64,000 nt of DNA, from contig NZ_CP150356.1 of the NCBI RefSeq assembly GCF_051521505.1, forward strand, positions 5,270,001 to 5,334,000. Reading direction: 5' to 3'. Of the stretch, positions 17,402 through 26,098 are shown piece after piece. Both the position numbers and the translations under genes were made by a program. The notes beneath the pieces were generated by a model that was not told where the DNA came from, made no database searches, and worked only from the letters and a program-made list of their open reading frames with translations. How positions within the stretch are numbered: position 1 is the stretch's first letter; each line of letters begins with the position of its first letter. Origin of the DNA: Sorangium sp025924095 (GTDB taxonomy: Bacteria; Myxococcota_A; Polyangia; Polyangiales; Polyangiaceae).

Positions 17402-17985
17402 CCGACCGCCTGCGGATCGGCGTTGCCCCCCTGCGCGAGGCGCACGCAGCAGCGCTCGGCCCGGCGGCACACCGTCCGCGCCACATGGAGATCCGTGTTG
17501 AGCCGCGAGCCGCCCGGGAGGACGAACGAGCGCAGCGGCGCCAGATCGGCCTGACAGCGGTCCATCTCGACCTCGAGGAGCTCGATCTCCGCCTGCGTCA
17601 CGCGGGGCTGCTTCGGGTGCACGTCCTCCGGGAGCGTCGCGAGGATCGAGCCGAGGTTGAAGAGCTCGTGCTGGACGCGGAGCAGCGTGCGCCCGAGGTC
17701 CTGGAGCCGCTCGGCGCTCCCGGCGGGCGCGCCCGGGAGGAGCTCGATCAGCGTCTGCCGCGAGGCCCCGATCAGCGCGTTGAGCTCGTCGACCGTGCCG
17801 TAGGTCTCGATCCGCGTGTCGTCCTTCGGGACGCGCTGCCCGCCGACGAGCCGGGTCAGCCCGCCGTCCCCCTGCCGCGTGTAGACGCGGTTGATCGTGA
17901 TCTTCGGCGCGCTGAAGACGCGCCCCGCCTTGTCCTCGGCCTCTGCCCGGGGAGCGCCCGTCCCGCGCGGTTCGTCGTCGTTCAC
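17275..17985 (-). CDS. pduO: ATP:cob(I)alamin adenosyltransferase, PduO type
   Basis: A 236-aa cytoplasmic enzyme that transfers the adenosyl group of ATP to cob(I)alamin to make coenzyme B12. The PduO signatures are all present: VYTRQGDGGLT with the ATP-binding TRxGDxG, the YGTVDELNA motif, FVLPGG, RRAER, and YLNRLSDALF near the C-terminus. An N-terminal extension of about 30 polar residues precedes the fold. GTG 17985 is the start. The gene converges on and overlaps the PAP2-type gene by 127 bp, an unusually large convergent overlap. The cobalamin riboswitch at the right edge shows that B12 matters in this region too. Confidence 0.93.
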   Translation of the reverse strand: MNDDEPRGTGAPRAEAEDKAGRVFSAPKITINRVYTRQGDGGLTRLVGGQRVPKDDTRIETYGTVDELNALIGASRQTLIELLPGAPAGSAERLQDLGRTLLRVQHELFNLGSILATLPEDVHPKQPRVTQAEIELLEVEMDRCQADLAPLRSFVLPGGSRLNTDLHVARTVCRRAERCCVRLAQGGNADPQAVGYLNRLSDALFVWSRWAAALLGTPELLWEPDVSASGGKAHLA

Positions 17986-18084
17986 GGGGATTTCACGTAG
18001 GGCGTGCGCGCGCGAGGGTCAAGGAGCCCCGCCGGAGGGGCGGCATTGACGATCGTCCGGATGGAGTGGAACAGTCCTTTCCCT

Positions 18085-19662
18085 ATGCGCTCCCCCGGAC
18101 CGTCGCTCCGTCGTCCGTTTCCCCTCGCCTTCGTCCTCGTCGCCGCGCTCCCCGTCGCGGCCGGCTGCGCCGCCGAGCCCGCCGCGCGACCCGCGCCCCA
18201 GCCCGCCGTCACGGCGGAGATGGCGCGCATCGCCGAGAGCCAGCGGCGCTTCGACGAGGCGAGCCGCGCGCTGTCCGACAAGCGGTACCCCGAGGCCCGC
18301 GCGCTGCTCGACAAGGCGAGCGGCCTCGGCGTCGACTCGCACCGGTACCAGATCGGCGAGCTGCGCGAGAAGGTCGACCGGCGCGAGGCCAAGCTCCGGG
18401 CCAGCGAGGCCGCCGAGCTGCTCGATCGGCAGGACTGCGAGGGCGCGTTCGCCAGGCTGTCGGCGCGGATCGACGAGCTGAAGAGCGAGGCGTTCACGCA
18501 GGAGGCCCGGAAGCTCGTGGCCTCGCAGGCCGTGGCGTGCGCGAGCGGGAAGGTCGACGCGGCGACGACCGCCGGCAAGTTCGCGGACGCGCGCGCGTTC
18601 GTCGCCGCGCCGCCGACCAGGGCGGTCCTCGGCGACGAGGCCGCCGATCGGCTCGCGGCGGAGCTCGACGCCACGATCGCCGAGGCCCTCTACGGGCAGA
18701 TCGAGCCCGACATCACGGCCGGGCGCTGGGCGAGCGGGGTCGAGAAGCTCGACGCCGCAGTCAAGCGGGGGGACGCCTCCGAGGAGCAGGGGCGCGCGGT
18801 GCTCGCGCGCGTCCGCGCGGCCGCGGCGCCGCGGCTGACCGAGCTCGCCGGCAAGGCGGTCGGCGCGCGGGACGCGGCCGCCACGCTGGCGCAGCTCGAC
18901 GCGACCCTCGCGCTCCTGCGCTGGGACGCGCTCGCGCCCGACACGGCCGATCTGCAAGGGAGCAGCACGGCCGACTTGCCGGGGAGCAGCGCGCTGCCCG
19001 AGCCGCTCGCGCGCAAGCGCTCGGCCCTGGCCGCGTGGGTCGAGGCGATGCAGGTCCGGATGAAGCCGATGAAGAAGCCCTCGATGCGCTGGTCCCACGG
19101 CACGGTCGCGGTCGCGCCCGCCTCGGACGTCGACGGCGAGCCGAAGCACAGCCTCCCGCCCTCGACCCCCGTCTGGATCCTCGGCCAGACAAAGGATCTC
19201 GCCCTTGTGACCGCGGTCGATCCCGGCACGGCCGTGCTCACGGCGGCGCTCGAGGTCGCGATCGGGTGGGTGCCGCTGCCGCGCCTCGCCCAGGAGCCGA
19301 CCGTCGACTGGCTGCCGCCGAACGATCAGCTGAAGGGCGAGCGCGTGTGGGGACCGCTCCGCGAGAAGCAGCCCACCTTCGAGCTCGGCGTCGTGAGCGA
19401 CGTCCAGGGCGCCGACATCCTCGTCCGGCGGCTCGCGGACGACGCGGAGGTCACGCTGCCGCGCAAGCAGCTCCGCAGCGCGCGCCTCGCCCCGGGCACG
19501 AAGGTGCTCGCCCTCTGCAAGTCCGAGAACGAAATCGCGACGATCATCGCCGTGCCGCCCGCCGGCCGCGTCGCACGTATCGAGTGCGCAGGGGGCGTGC
19601 AGAAGGAGGAGCCGCTCGCCTCGCTCCGGTCAAGACCCGATCTCCTGCCCCGAAGCCGCTAG
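18085..19662 (+). CDS. Putative lipoprotein of unknown function, 525 aa
   Basis: A 525-aa predicted lipoprotein: R-rich start, hydrophobic stretch LAFVLVAALPVAAG and lipobox Cys at about residue 28, then an Ala/Pro linker. The middle (about 45-330) is charged, Ala/Glu/Arg-rich helical repeat, probably coiled-coil or TPR-like. The C-terminal third contains two beta-rich stretches, PPSTPVWILGQTKDLALVTA and one near LRSARLAPGTKVLALC, that look like SH3-like barrels. Two starts are possible: ATG 18061 and ATG 18085; the latter gives a normal signal length. No family name is recognised. It is divergent from the pduO gene and not clearly in an operon with the moeB-like gene 70 bp downstream. Confidence 0.75.
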   Translation: MRSPGPSLRRPFPLAFVLVAALPVAAGCAAEPAARPAPQPAVTAEMARIAESQRRFDEASRALSDKRYPEARALLDKASGLGVDSHRYQIGELREKVDRREAKLRASEAAELLDRQDCEGAFARLSARIDELKSEAFTQEARKLVASQAVACASGKVDAATTAGKFADARAFVAAPPTRAVLGDEAADRLAAELDATIAEALYGQIEPDITAGRWASGVEKLDAAVKRGDASEEQGRAVLARVRAAAAPRLTELAGKAVGARDAAATLAQLDATLALLRWDALAPDTADLQGSSTADLPGSSALPEPLARKRSALAAWVEAMQVRMKPMKKPSMRWSHGTVAVAPASDVDGEPKHSLPPSTPVWILGQTKDLALVTAVDPGTAVLTAALEVAIGWVPLPRLAQEPTVDWLPPNDQLKGERVWGPLREKQPTFELGVVSDVQGADILVRRLADDAEVTLPRKQLRSARLAPGTKVLALCKSENEIATIIAVPPAGRVARIECAGGVQKEEPLASLRSRPDLLPRSR

Positions 19663-19735
19663 AAAATCCGCCTCCGTCCGTCCGTCGTTGACTCGTAGCG
19701 CCGCGCACCTAAGTCTCCCCATCTCAGGAGCCACG

Positions 19736-20899
19736 ATGCCCACGACCTATAGCGACCTCATCTCCGACGTCCGCAAGTCCATCCGCGAGCTCTCGCTGAG
19801 CGAGCTCAAGCGCCGCCTCGACGACAAGGTCCCGATCGTGCTCCTGGATGTGCGCGAGAAGGAGGAGTACCGCGCCGGCTACATCCCGGGCGCCATCTCG
19901 ATCCCGCGCGGCTTCCTCGAGATGCAGGTGGAGCAGAAGCTGCCGGACAAGGCGGCGCACATCGTGGCCTATTGCGCCGGCGGCACGCGCTCGGCGCTCG
20001 CCGCGAAGACGCTCCAGGAGCTCGGCTACACGAACGTCGAGAGCGCCAACCCGGGCTTCGTCCGCTGGAAGGACCTGAACTACCCGGTCGAGCTGCCGCC
20101 CAACCTCACGGAGGCGCAGCGCGACAGGTACTCCCGCCACCTGCTCCTGCCCGAGGTCGGCGAGGCGGGGCAGGCCAAGCTGCTCGCCGCCAAGGTCCTC
20201 CTCCTCGGCGCCGGCGGCCTCGGCAGCCCGGCCGCCCTGTACCTGGCCGCCGCCGGCGTCGGGACGCTCGGCCTCGTCGACGCCGACGTTGTCGACAACT
20301 CGAACCTCCAGCGGCAGATCCTCCACGCGACCTCGCGGGTGGGCATGCCCAAGGTCGACAGCGCCGAGGTGGCGATCCGCGACCTGAACCCCGACGTGAA
20401 GGTCGTGAAGTTCCAGGAGCGCGTCGACAGCTCCAACATCGACCGCATCTTCGACCAGTTCGACATCGTCCTCGACGGGTGCGACAACTTCCCGACCCGC
20501 TACCTCGTGAACGACGCCTCGGTCTTCAAGAAGAAGCCGGTCGTCCACGGCTCGATCTTCCGCTTCGAGGGCCAGGTGACGACGTTCCTGCCGGGCGTCG
20601 GCCCTTGCTACCGGTGCCTCTATCCCGAGCCGCCGCCCCCGCACCTCGCGCCGAGCTGCCAGGAGGCGGGCGTGCTCGGGATCCTCCCCGGGCTCGTCGG
20701 CATCATCCAGGCGACCGAGGTGGTGAAGCTGATCCTCGGCCAGGGGACGCCCCTCATCGGCCGGCTCCTCACCTACGACTCGCTGCGGATGAAGTTCGGC
20801 GAGCTCAAGCTGCGCCGCGACAAGACCTGCCCGGCGTGCGGCGAGTCGCCGACCATCACGAGCTACATCGACTACGAAGGCTTCTGCATGATCGGCTGA
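19736..20899 (+). CDS. moeB: Rhodanese-MoeB/ThiF adenylyltransferase fusion
   Basis: A 387-aa protein with an N-terminal rhodanese domain (about 15-115; active-site Cys in VAYCAGGTRSA) and a C-terminal E1-like ThiF/MoeB domain (about 120-387). The latter has the nucleotide loop GAGGLGSPAALYLAAAG, the catalytic DxxxxSNLQRQ region, and a zinc site formed by CYRC and CPAC. MoeB-type enzymes adenylate the C-terminus of a small sulfur carrier such as MoaD or ThiS; the fused rhodanese would supply persulfide sulfur. The domain order is the reverse of eukaryotic MOCS3. ATG 19736 has an AGGAG ribosome-binding site, and the frame is open 16 codons further without support. Carrier not encoded in this window. 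Confidence 0.92.
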   Translation: MPTTYSDLISDVRKSIRELSLSELKRRLDDKVPIVLLDVREKEEYRAGYIPGAISIPRGFLEMQVEQKLPDKAAHIVAYCAGGTRSALAAKTLQELGYTNVESANPGFVRWKDLNYPVELPPNLTEAQRDRYSRHLLLPEVGEAGQAKLLAAKVLLLGAGGLGSPAALYLAAAGVGTLGLVDADVVDNSNLQRQILHATSRVGMPKVDSAEVAIRDLNPDVKVVKFQERVDSSNIDRIFDQFDIVLDGCDNFPTRYLVNDASVFKKKPVVHGSIFRFEGQVTTFLPGVGPCYRCLYPEPPPPHLAPSCQEAGVLGILPGLVGIIQATEVVKLILGQGTPLIGRLLTYDSLRMKFGELKLRRDKTCPACGESPTITSYIDYEGFCMIG

Positions 20900-20998
20900 T
20901 CGCCGCGCTCTGGGCAACGCGGGCGGCGCGGGCGGCACGACGATCAAGCGACTGCGCCGCCCGAGGCGCCGCGCCGTCCGGCGAGGCCCTCCGCGATG

Positions 20999-21331
20999 TC
21001 ACGAGGGGTACTGGACCACGGTGCTCTTCTCGGGTCGCTCGATGCGCTCCACGCGGCTCGTCACGACCTGCCGCTCCTGCCCATCGGGGTCCATCTGGGT
21101 GAAGTAGATGGGGGCGCCGACGCGCGCGTTCTGCGGCTCCGGGATCACGACCCCGTTCGGGTTGATCCGGACCGCGCCCTGGAGCTTCAGGTGCAGCGCG
21201 AGGTGGGCGGGCCTGAACCTCCGCGCGGCCCGATCGCGCACGGCGACGCAGATCTCGTCGCGGACGTGATACTCCGTGTTGCGGGTGATGAAGACCCGGT
21301 GCCTGCGGCGGTCGTTGCCCGTGTAGCTCAT
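20999..21331 (-). CDS. Small protein of unknown function, 110 aa
   Basis: A 110-aa cytoplasmic protein with an Arg-rich N-terminus followed by a predominantly beta-strand body (EICVAVRD, LALHLKLQG, GVVIPEP, VTSRVERIE). A strong GGAGG ribosome-binding site precedes ATG 21331, which supports this start over the longer open frame. The N-terminal RRRHRV resembles the opening of PilZ domains, but the second PilZ motif (D/NxSxxG) is absent. It converges with the moeB-like gene. No function can be assigned. Confidence 0.7.
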   Translation of the reverse strand: MSYTGNDRRRHRVFITRNTEYHVRDEICVAVRDRAARRFRPAHLALHLKLQGAVRINPNGVVIPEPQNARVGAPIYFTQMDPDGQERQVVTSRVERIERPEKSTVVQYPS

Positions 21332-21514
21332 GGTCGCTCCTCCGCGCCCTTCGGCGCGACGCGCATCCTGGCAAGGCGCGACGCGAGTGGCCAAATTCGT
21401 CGCCGCCGCGCGGCCCCTGCGTCCCGCACACAACCGCGTGCCGCAGCAACTTTGTGCTGATCTCAACGTGCTTCTGGGAATGCCGAGCGCGTCGGTGCCA
21501 CGATCGCGATCGCA

Positions 21515-21967
21515 ATGCCGCCCTGCGAGCGTCTACCCGGTCCCGGTCTGGCGAAGGTCAAACGCCCGCCTCTTTTCCAGCGACGGCGCGTCGAGCTCGT
21601 GACCTGCTCGGCGGGGCGCCTCCACGCGCTGTTCGACGTCGCCGACGTGGTGAGCGAGGGGAGCACCCGCAACGAGGGGGGCGCGCTCGTGTACTACGGG
21701 TCGACAAGCCTGCTCGTCGCGCTGCCGGCGGACGTGCCGCTCGCGGCGCCGCTCGACCGGGCGCTCGCGCTCGACCCCCACCTCCGGCTGAGGGCGCTCC
21801 GCGTCGCGCAGCGCGAGGCGGCCGCGCGCGCGGGGGGCCCGCTCGGGCCGCTGCAGGCCGAGATCCGCTGCGGGCTCGCGCCGCGCGCGGCGGCGGTCGC
21901 GTTCGCGCTGACCGTGGACGTCATGGCGCGCGTGCTGGTCACCACCGGCAGGACGGCGCGCGCGTGA
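21515..21967 (+). CDS. Hypothetical protein, 150 aa
   Basis: A 150-aa protein with no recognised domain. A basic N-terminal stretch is followed by alternating hydrophobic strands (VYYGSTSLLVALPADVPL) and an Arg-rich helix (LRLRALRVAQREAAARA). No signal peptide or membrane segment is convincing. ATG 21515 is the first start; an internal GTG at about 21599 (VTCSAG) would remove the basic leader. It is divergent from the 110-aa gene and upstream of the MerR-TPR gene. Codon bias at third positions supports a real gene, but identity is open. Confidence 0.6.
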   Translation: MPPCERLPGPGLAKVKRPPLFQRRRVELVTCSAGRLHALFDVADVVSEGSTRNEGGALVYYGSTSLLVALPADVPLAAPLDRALALDPHLRLRALRVAQREAAARAGGPLGPLQAEIRCGLAPRAAAVAFALTVDVMARVLVTTGRTARA

Positions 21968-22172
21968 TCGCCATGCGAAGCAAGAATACCCCCCTGGCAC
22001 CGCTCGCCGTCGCGCCGCCGCGGCGAGCGCTCGCGCTCGCGATCTCCACTGCGTGCCCTATTGACGCGCGTGTCCACGTGGAGAACGGGAGCACTCCGGC
22101 GCGAGGCGGGGTACGCTCCCCGCGGCGCGCTCAGCCTCTGCCGATCCTCGGCGCGGAGCCCGCGACGCTGCG

Positions 22173-23189
22173 ATGAGCAAGAAGGACCGTTCCGCCTCCG
22201 GCGATTCCGACAAGGTGATCCACGTCGTGTTCGGCCCCGGCGGGGGCCGGGTGTCGGAGCCCCCGCCCGCCCCGCGGACCGGCGAGCCGGAGGCGCCGCA
22301 GCCTGCGCCGGGCGCGCGCGAGCCGGTCACCGATATGTTCACCGGCACGGAGGTCGGGCGGCTGCTCGGCATCTCGCCCGGGCGACTGCGCTCGCTCGAT
22401 CGCGCCGGCATCGCGTCGCCGAGCGGCCGCCGGCAGGGACGGCGCGCGTACACCTTCTCGGATCTGATCGCCCTGCGCGCCGCGCGCGATCTCATCGCCC
22501 GCAAGGTGCGCCTGCGCGACGTCGCGCGGGCGATCGACAACATCCGCGCCGCGCTCCCCAAGGTGACGCGCCCCCTCGCCGAGCTCCGCGTCGCCTTCGA
22601 CGGCAAGGCGGTCGTGGTCCGGGGCGCCTCGGGCGCGTTCGAGCCGCTCACGGGGCAGATGGTGCTCGACTTCGAGGTGAAGGAGCTGCGCGACGACGTC
22701 GTGCGCGTGCTCCGCCCGAAGGTCGGCAGGGATCGCGCGCGCACGGCCTACGAGCTCTACATGCAGGCCAGCCAGCTCGACGAGGATCCGGCGACGATGA
22801 ACGAGGCCGAGGCGCTCTACCGCCGCGCGCTCGAGATCGACCCCTGGCTGGCCATCGCGTACACGAACCTCGGCAACATCTGCTTCCGGCGCAACGCCGA
22901 GGAGCAGGCCGAGGCGCTCTACATGAAGGCGCTCGAGCTCGACGCGGCCCAGCCGGAGGCGCAGTACAACCTCGGCTACGTGATGCTGGAGCGCGGCCGT
23001 GCGCCCGAGGCCATCCGCTACTTCCGCGGCGCGATCGAGAGCGATCCGCGCTTCGCGGACGCCTATTACAACCTCGCGATGGCGTACGAGCAGATCGGCG
23101 ATCCGACGAAGGCGCGCCCGTGCTGGCGGAGGTACCTGGAGATCGAGCCGACCGGCACGTGGGCCGAGATCGCGCGCCGGCATCTCTGA
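22173..23189 (+). CDS. MerR-like HTH protein fused to TPR repeats
   Basis: A 338-aa protein. After a disordered Pro-rich leader of about 50 residues, residues about 55-125 form a MerR-type winged helix-turn-helix (EVGRLLGISPGRLRSLDRAG, then RAYTFSDLIALRAARDLIARK). A short beta segment follows. From about residue 190 there are at least three canonical TPR units, for example AEALYRRALEIDPWLAIAYT, AEALYMKALELDAAQPEAQY and AIRYFRGAIESDPRFADAYY. It would bind DNA and a protein partner through the TPRs. The usual MerR effector-binding domain is absent. Target unknown. The next gene follows after 56 bp on the same strand. Confidence 0.88.
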   Translation: MSKKDRSASGDSDKVIHVVFGPGGGRVSEPPPAPRTGEPEAPQPAPGAREPVTDMFTGTEVGRLLGISPGRLRSLDRAGIASPSGRRQGRRAYTFSDLIALRAARDLIARKVRLRDVARAIDNIRAALPKVTRPLAELRVAFDGKAVVVRGASGAFEPLTGQMVLDFEVKELRDDVVRVLRPKVGRDRARTAYELYMQASQLDEDPATMNEAEALYRRALEIDPWLAIAYTNLGNICFRRNAEEQAEALYMKALELDAAQPEAQYNLGYVMLERGRAPEAIRYFRGAIESDPRFADAYYNLAMAYEQIGDPTKARPCWRRYLEIEPTGTWAEIARRHL

Positions 23190-23245
23190 GCCCCGCGCCG
23201 CGGGTTGGACCTGGAGGCCCTCTTTTCCGGCATACTGCGGGCCTC

Positions 23246-24283
23246 ATGGACCAGCAGGGCGCACCGCTCGGCGCGGCAAACCACCCCCCTGGCGGCTATC
23301 CGCCGGGTGGAGGCCCACCGGGCGGCCACGGCCCTCCTCCCGGCGGCTACGGGCCTCCCGGCGGCTACGGGCCTCCCGGCGGCTACGGGCCTCCCGGCGG
23401 CTACGGCCCTCCCGGCGGCCACGGTGGTCCTCCGGGCGGCTACGGTGGTCCGCCTCCGCAGGCGTTCGGCCCCTCTCCGGGGGGCTTCGGCGGCGCGCCG
23501 CTCAGGCCTCCGCCGAGGCGGTCGCACCTCGGGCTGATCCTCGGCATCGGCTGCGGAGCTGTCTTCCTGCTCTGCATCCTCGCCGGCGCGGTGGTCATCT
23601 ATTTCTCCACGGGCGTCACCGCCCGCGAGATCGCCAGGCTGCCTGAGCCGCTGCCCACGGCCCCGGCCGCCGACCGCCCCGTCGACGCGGCCGCGGAGCA
23701 AGGCGTGCACCGCGCCGAGATCCGCGATCTCCGGACCTTCGCCGCGCGCGCCGGGAAGCTCCAGCATTTCGTCGGCGAGATCCACAACACCGGGACGGTC
23801 GCCATCGGCTCCCCGAGCGCGAAGGTGACGCTCTACGACGCCGGCAACGTCGCCCTCCTGAGCGGCGACTGCGCGACCCAGGTGCGCCTCTTGCCGCCGG
23901 GCGAGAAGGTCCCGTGCGCGTTCGCGTCGCAGCGTCCCCCCGGGCTCGCCGCGTTCAAGGCCGAGATCGCCCCCGCGGCCCCTTCGTTCCGGGGGAAGCT
24001 GGCCAAGCTCAGCATCGCCGACACGAAGTTCACGCCGACGCGCGGGCAGAGCCCGTACCAGGTGGCCGGCAGGATCACGAACGAGTCCCCCTTCACGGCC
24101 CGGTCCGTGCTCGCGATCGTCTCGCTTTACGGCGCCGACGGCAAGATCGTCAGCGTGGGTCAGATCGCCGTGGCGGGCGGCGATCTCGCCCCGTCGGCGA
24201 GCGGCGACTTCGCGGCGAGCATCGTGGATGTCGCCGACGCGCCCGCGACGTGGCAGGTCTTGGCGGTCGGATACAGCGAGTGA
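23246..24283 (+). CDS. Membrane-anchored protein with PPGGYG repeats
   Basis: A 345-aa protein. Residues about 13-80 are Gly/Pro/Tyr-rich with at least four near-perfect PPGGYG repeats, probably a disordered cytoplasmic tail. One strong transmembrane helix follows (LILGIGCGAVFLLCILAGAVVIYF, about 95-118). The remaining about 225 residues are presumably periplasmic and contain two related beta-sandwich-like segments (FVGEIHNTGTVAIGSPSAKV and YQVAGRITNESPFTARSVLA) resembling FxLYD/DUF3426-type domains. No enzymatic motif is visible. It lies 56 bp downstream of the MerR-TPR gene and may be cotranscribed. Confidence 0.8.
   Translation: MDQQGAPLGAANHPPGGYPPGGGPPGGHGPPPGGYGPPGGYGPPGGYGPPGGYGPPGGHGGPPGGYGGPPPQAFGPSPGGFGGAPLRPPPRRSHLGLILGIGCGAVFLLCILAGAVVIYFSTGVTAREIARLPEPLPTAPAADRPVDAAAEQGVHRAEIRDLRTFAARAGKLQHFVGEIHNTGTVAIGSPSAKVTLYDAGNVALLSGDCATQVRLLPPGEKVPCAFASQRPPGLAAFKAEIAPAAPSFRGKLAKLSIADTKFTPTRGQSPYQVAGRITNESPFTARSVLAIVSLYGADGKIVSVGQIAVAGGDLAPSASGDFAASIVDVADAPATWQVLAVGYSE
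23334..23425. repeat. 18-bp tandem repeat encoding PPGGYG
   Basis: About four to five near-identical 18-bp units (GGCGGCTACGGGCCTCCC) in the coding sequence of the membrane protein at 23246. Identity at the DNA level, including synonymous positions, indicates recent slippage expansion, so copy number is probably variable between strains. Confidence 0.9.
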
Positions 24284-24332
24284 GCGCGAGCGGCTGTCGC
24301 GGCGCGCTCCAACCGATGGAGAGGTGAACGAG

Positions 24333-24548
24333 ATGAGCGACGTGGGATCGGCCCGGCGGGCCAAGGACGAGCTCAAGGCCAAGATCGCCGGCGAGCCGTG
24401 GTGTGTTGGCGTCGGGGTCGAGCGAGAGGACGGGGTCGGCTTCATCGTCCGCGTCAGCGTCCGGTCGGGAGGGGCGGCGGCAGCGCGCGCGGCCATCCCG
24501 GAGCGGATCGGCGGCGTGCTGATCAAGCTGATCGAGAACGACCCCTGA
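24333..24548 (+). CDS. Small hypothetical protein, 71 aa
   Basis: A 71-aa alpha/beta protein: a charged helix (RRAKDELKAKIAG), a Gly/Val-rich strand (WCVGVGVEREDG), a second strand (GFIVRVSVRS) and a C-terminal strand (IGGVLIKLIEN). This beta-alpha-beta pattern resembles small soluble modules found next to proteases, but no name fits confidently. ATG 24333 follows a GGAGAG ribosome-binding site 9 bp away; a GTG three codons upstream is the alternative. Its stop is about 60 bp before the next gene on the same strand. Confidence 0.65.
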   Translation: MSDVGSARRAKDELKAKIAGEPWCVGVGVEREDGVGFIVRVSVRSGGAAAARAAIPERIGGVLIKLIENDP

Positions 24549-24610
24549 GCACGGCCGATCCGCGCTCTCCGTATCGCCAGGTCGCGCAAAACGTGTAAGC
24601 TGCGCGCCTC

Positions 24611-26092
24611 GTGAACGAGCGCAATCTCTCCCGCCGACTTTCCACGAGCATCGTCGATGCACTGAAGGCTCACGGACACATCCTGGTGGCCAGGGGCGGC
24701 GCGACCGCGCTCGCGCGCGAGCTCGAGGACAAGATGTCCGCGGACATCGCGACCATCGCGCCCCGGCTCGAGCCCTACGCCCTCGTCGACGGAGAGATCA
24801 CGACCACGTTCGGCACCGACGAGCTCGACGACCAGGTCGAGGAGCTCGTCGCGAGCCTCACGGGCACGCTGATGGAGTCCGAGCACGTCGAGGACATCTT
24901 CACCGAGGACAACGTGATCAAGCGCGACGTCTTCCGTGTGATGCGCGACGCGCTGCTCGGGCCGAGGCCCGAGCTCGGCCTCGAGGACGACGGCCCGGTG
25001 CAGGTGCGGCTGGACACGCTCGGGTATGTCGCCTCGACCGTCGGCAAGCGCGCGCCGGTGGAGGTCTTGCGCGAGTCGCTCGCGCGCGCGGCCGAGAGCG
25101 CCGGCGGCAAGCTGACGGCCTACGACGCCGAGCTCCGCGAGGCGACGTTCTCGCTCGAGAGCAGCGACCCCGACGCCCGGCTCGAGATCGAGGAGGCCGT
25201 GGCCGACGAGCTCTCCGATCTCGTCGAGGCGAGGGTGGTGACGCTCCCGATGATGGAGCGCCGCTTCGAGCTGCAGCGCAGGATCGACCCCGGAGCGCGC
25301 GGCGGCCTGCGCCAGCGGATCGACGCCATCGCCTCGAGGATGCTGCGCGAGGGCGGCTGCGCCGCGTCGTGGGAGCTCGCGGGCGACCGCATCCTCAGGC
25401 TCAAGCTGACCCCGCTGTCCGAGCAGGACGCGCTCGAGGTCGACAGCCACATGACGGAGCTCACGCACGAGATCGGGGCGCTGCTCGGCGAGCCGCTCGG
25501 CGAGCTCGACGGGACGAGCCCCCCGGCCGTCGCTCCGCTGCGCGGCGATGCCCCCGCCTCGCGGCGCCGCGAGCCGACGCCGCAGCCGGTGGGCACGGAC
25601 GACGACGACCTCGAGGACGAGGATCTCGACGACGAGGACGAGGGCCTCGAGGACGAGGACGGGGACCTCGAAGACGAGGACGAGGGCCTCGAGGACGAGG
25701 GCGAGGCGGACGAGGATCTCGACGACGAGGCGGACGACGGCGACGACCTCGAGGACGAGGAGATCGAGGGCGAGGCGGACGAGGACGAGGCGCCCTCGAA
25801 GCGGCTCGCCGCGCGCGAGAAGCCTCGCAAGCCGGCCGAGCCCGAGGTGGAGCGGCCCGCGTCGAGCAAGCCCAAGGCCGCGGCGGTCCGGGGCGCGAAG
25901 AAGGAGCCGGCCAAGAAGGCGGTCGCCGCGACGAAGAAGGCGCCCGCCTCCGCGGAGAGGGCCGCGACGGGGAAGGCCGCCGCGAGCGCCGCGAAGAAGG
26001 CGGCGAAGGCTCCGGCGAAGAAGGCCGCGCCCGCTTCCACGAAGAAGCCGGCGAAGGCTGCGGCGAAGAAGACCGCGGCGAAGAAGCGCTGA
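24611..26092 (+). CDS. DUF507-like N-terminus with acidic linker and histone-H1-like Lys/Ala tail
   Basis: A 493-aa protein of three contrasting parts. Residues about 1-310 are an ordered helical region; segments such as MSADIATIAPRLE and DNVIKRDVFRVMRDALL resemble DUF507, possibly present twice, but this is a weak call. Residues about 330-395 are almost pure Asp/Glu/Leu repeats (DLEDED, GLEDEDE). The last about 95 residues are Lys/Ala/Pro-rich with KKA, AKKAA and PAKK repeats like eukaryotic H1 or bacterial AlgR3/HctB-type tails, so DNA binding is likely. The start is GTG 24611. The acidic and basic blocks may neutralise each other. No partner gene is evident. Confidence 0.78.
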   Translation: MNERNLSRRLSTSIVDALKAHGHILVARGGATALARELEDKMSADIATIAPRLEPYALVDGEITTTFGTDELDDQVEELVASLTGTLMESEHVEDIFTEDNVIKRDVFRVMRDALLGPRPELGLEDDGPVQVRLDTLGYVASTVGKRAPVEVLRESLARAAESAGGKLTAYDAELREATFSLESSDPDARLEIEEAVADELSDLVEARVVTLPMMERRFELQRRIDPGARGGLRQRIDAIASRMLREGGCAASWELAGDRILRLKLTPLSEQDALEVDSHMTELTHEIGALLGEPLGELDGTSPPAVAPLRGDAPASRRREPTPQPVGTDDDDLEDEDLDDEDEGLEDEDGDLEDEDEGLEDEGEADEDLDDEADDGDDLEDEEIEGEADEDEAPSKRLAAREKPRKPAEPEVERPASSKPKAAAVRGAKKEPAKKAVAATKKAPASAERAATGKAAASAAKKAAKAPAKKAAPASTKKPAKAAAKKTAAKKR

Positions 26093-26098
26093 TCGCGC

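Noticed and set aside
20999..21331. PilZ c-di-GMP receptor
   Set aside because: Only the Arg-rich opening resembles PilZ; the D/NxSxxG motif is missing.
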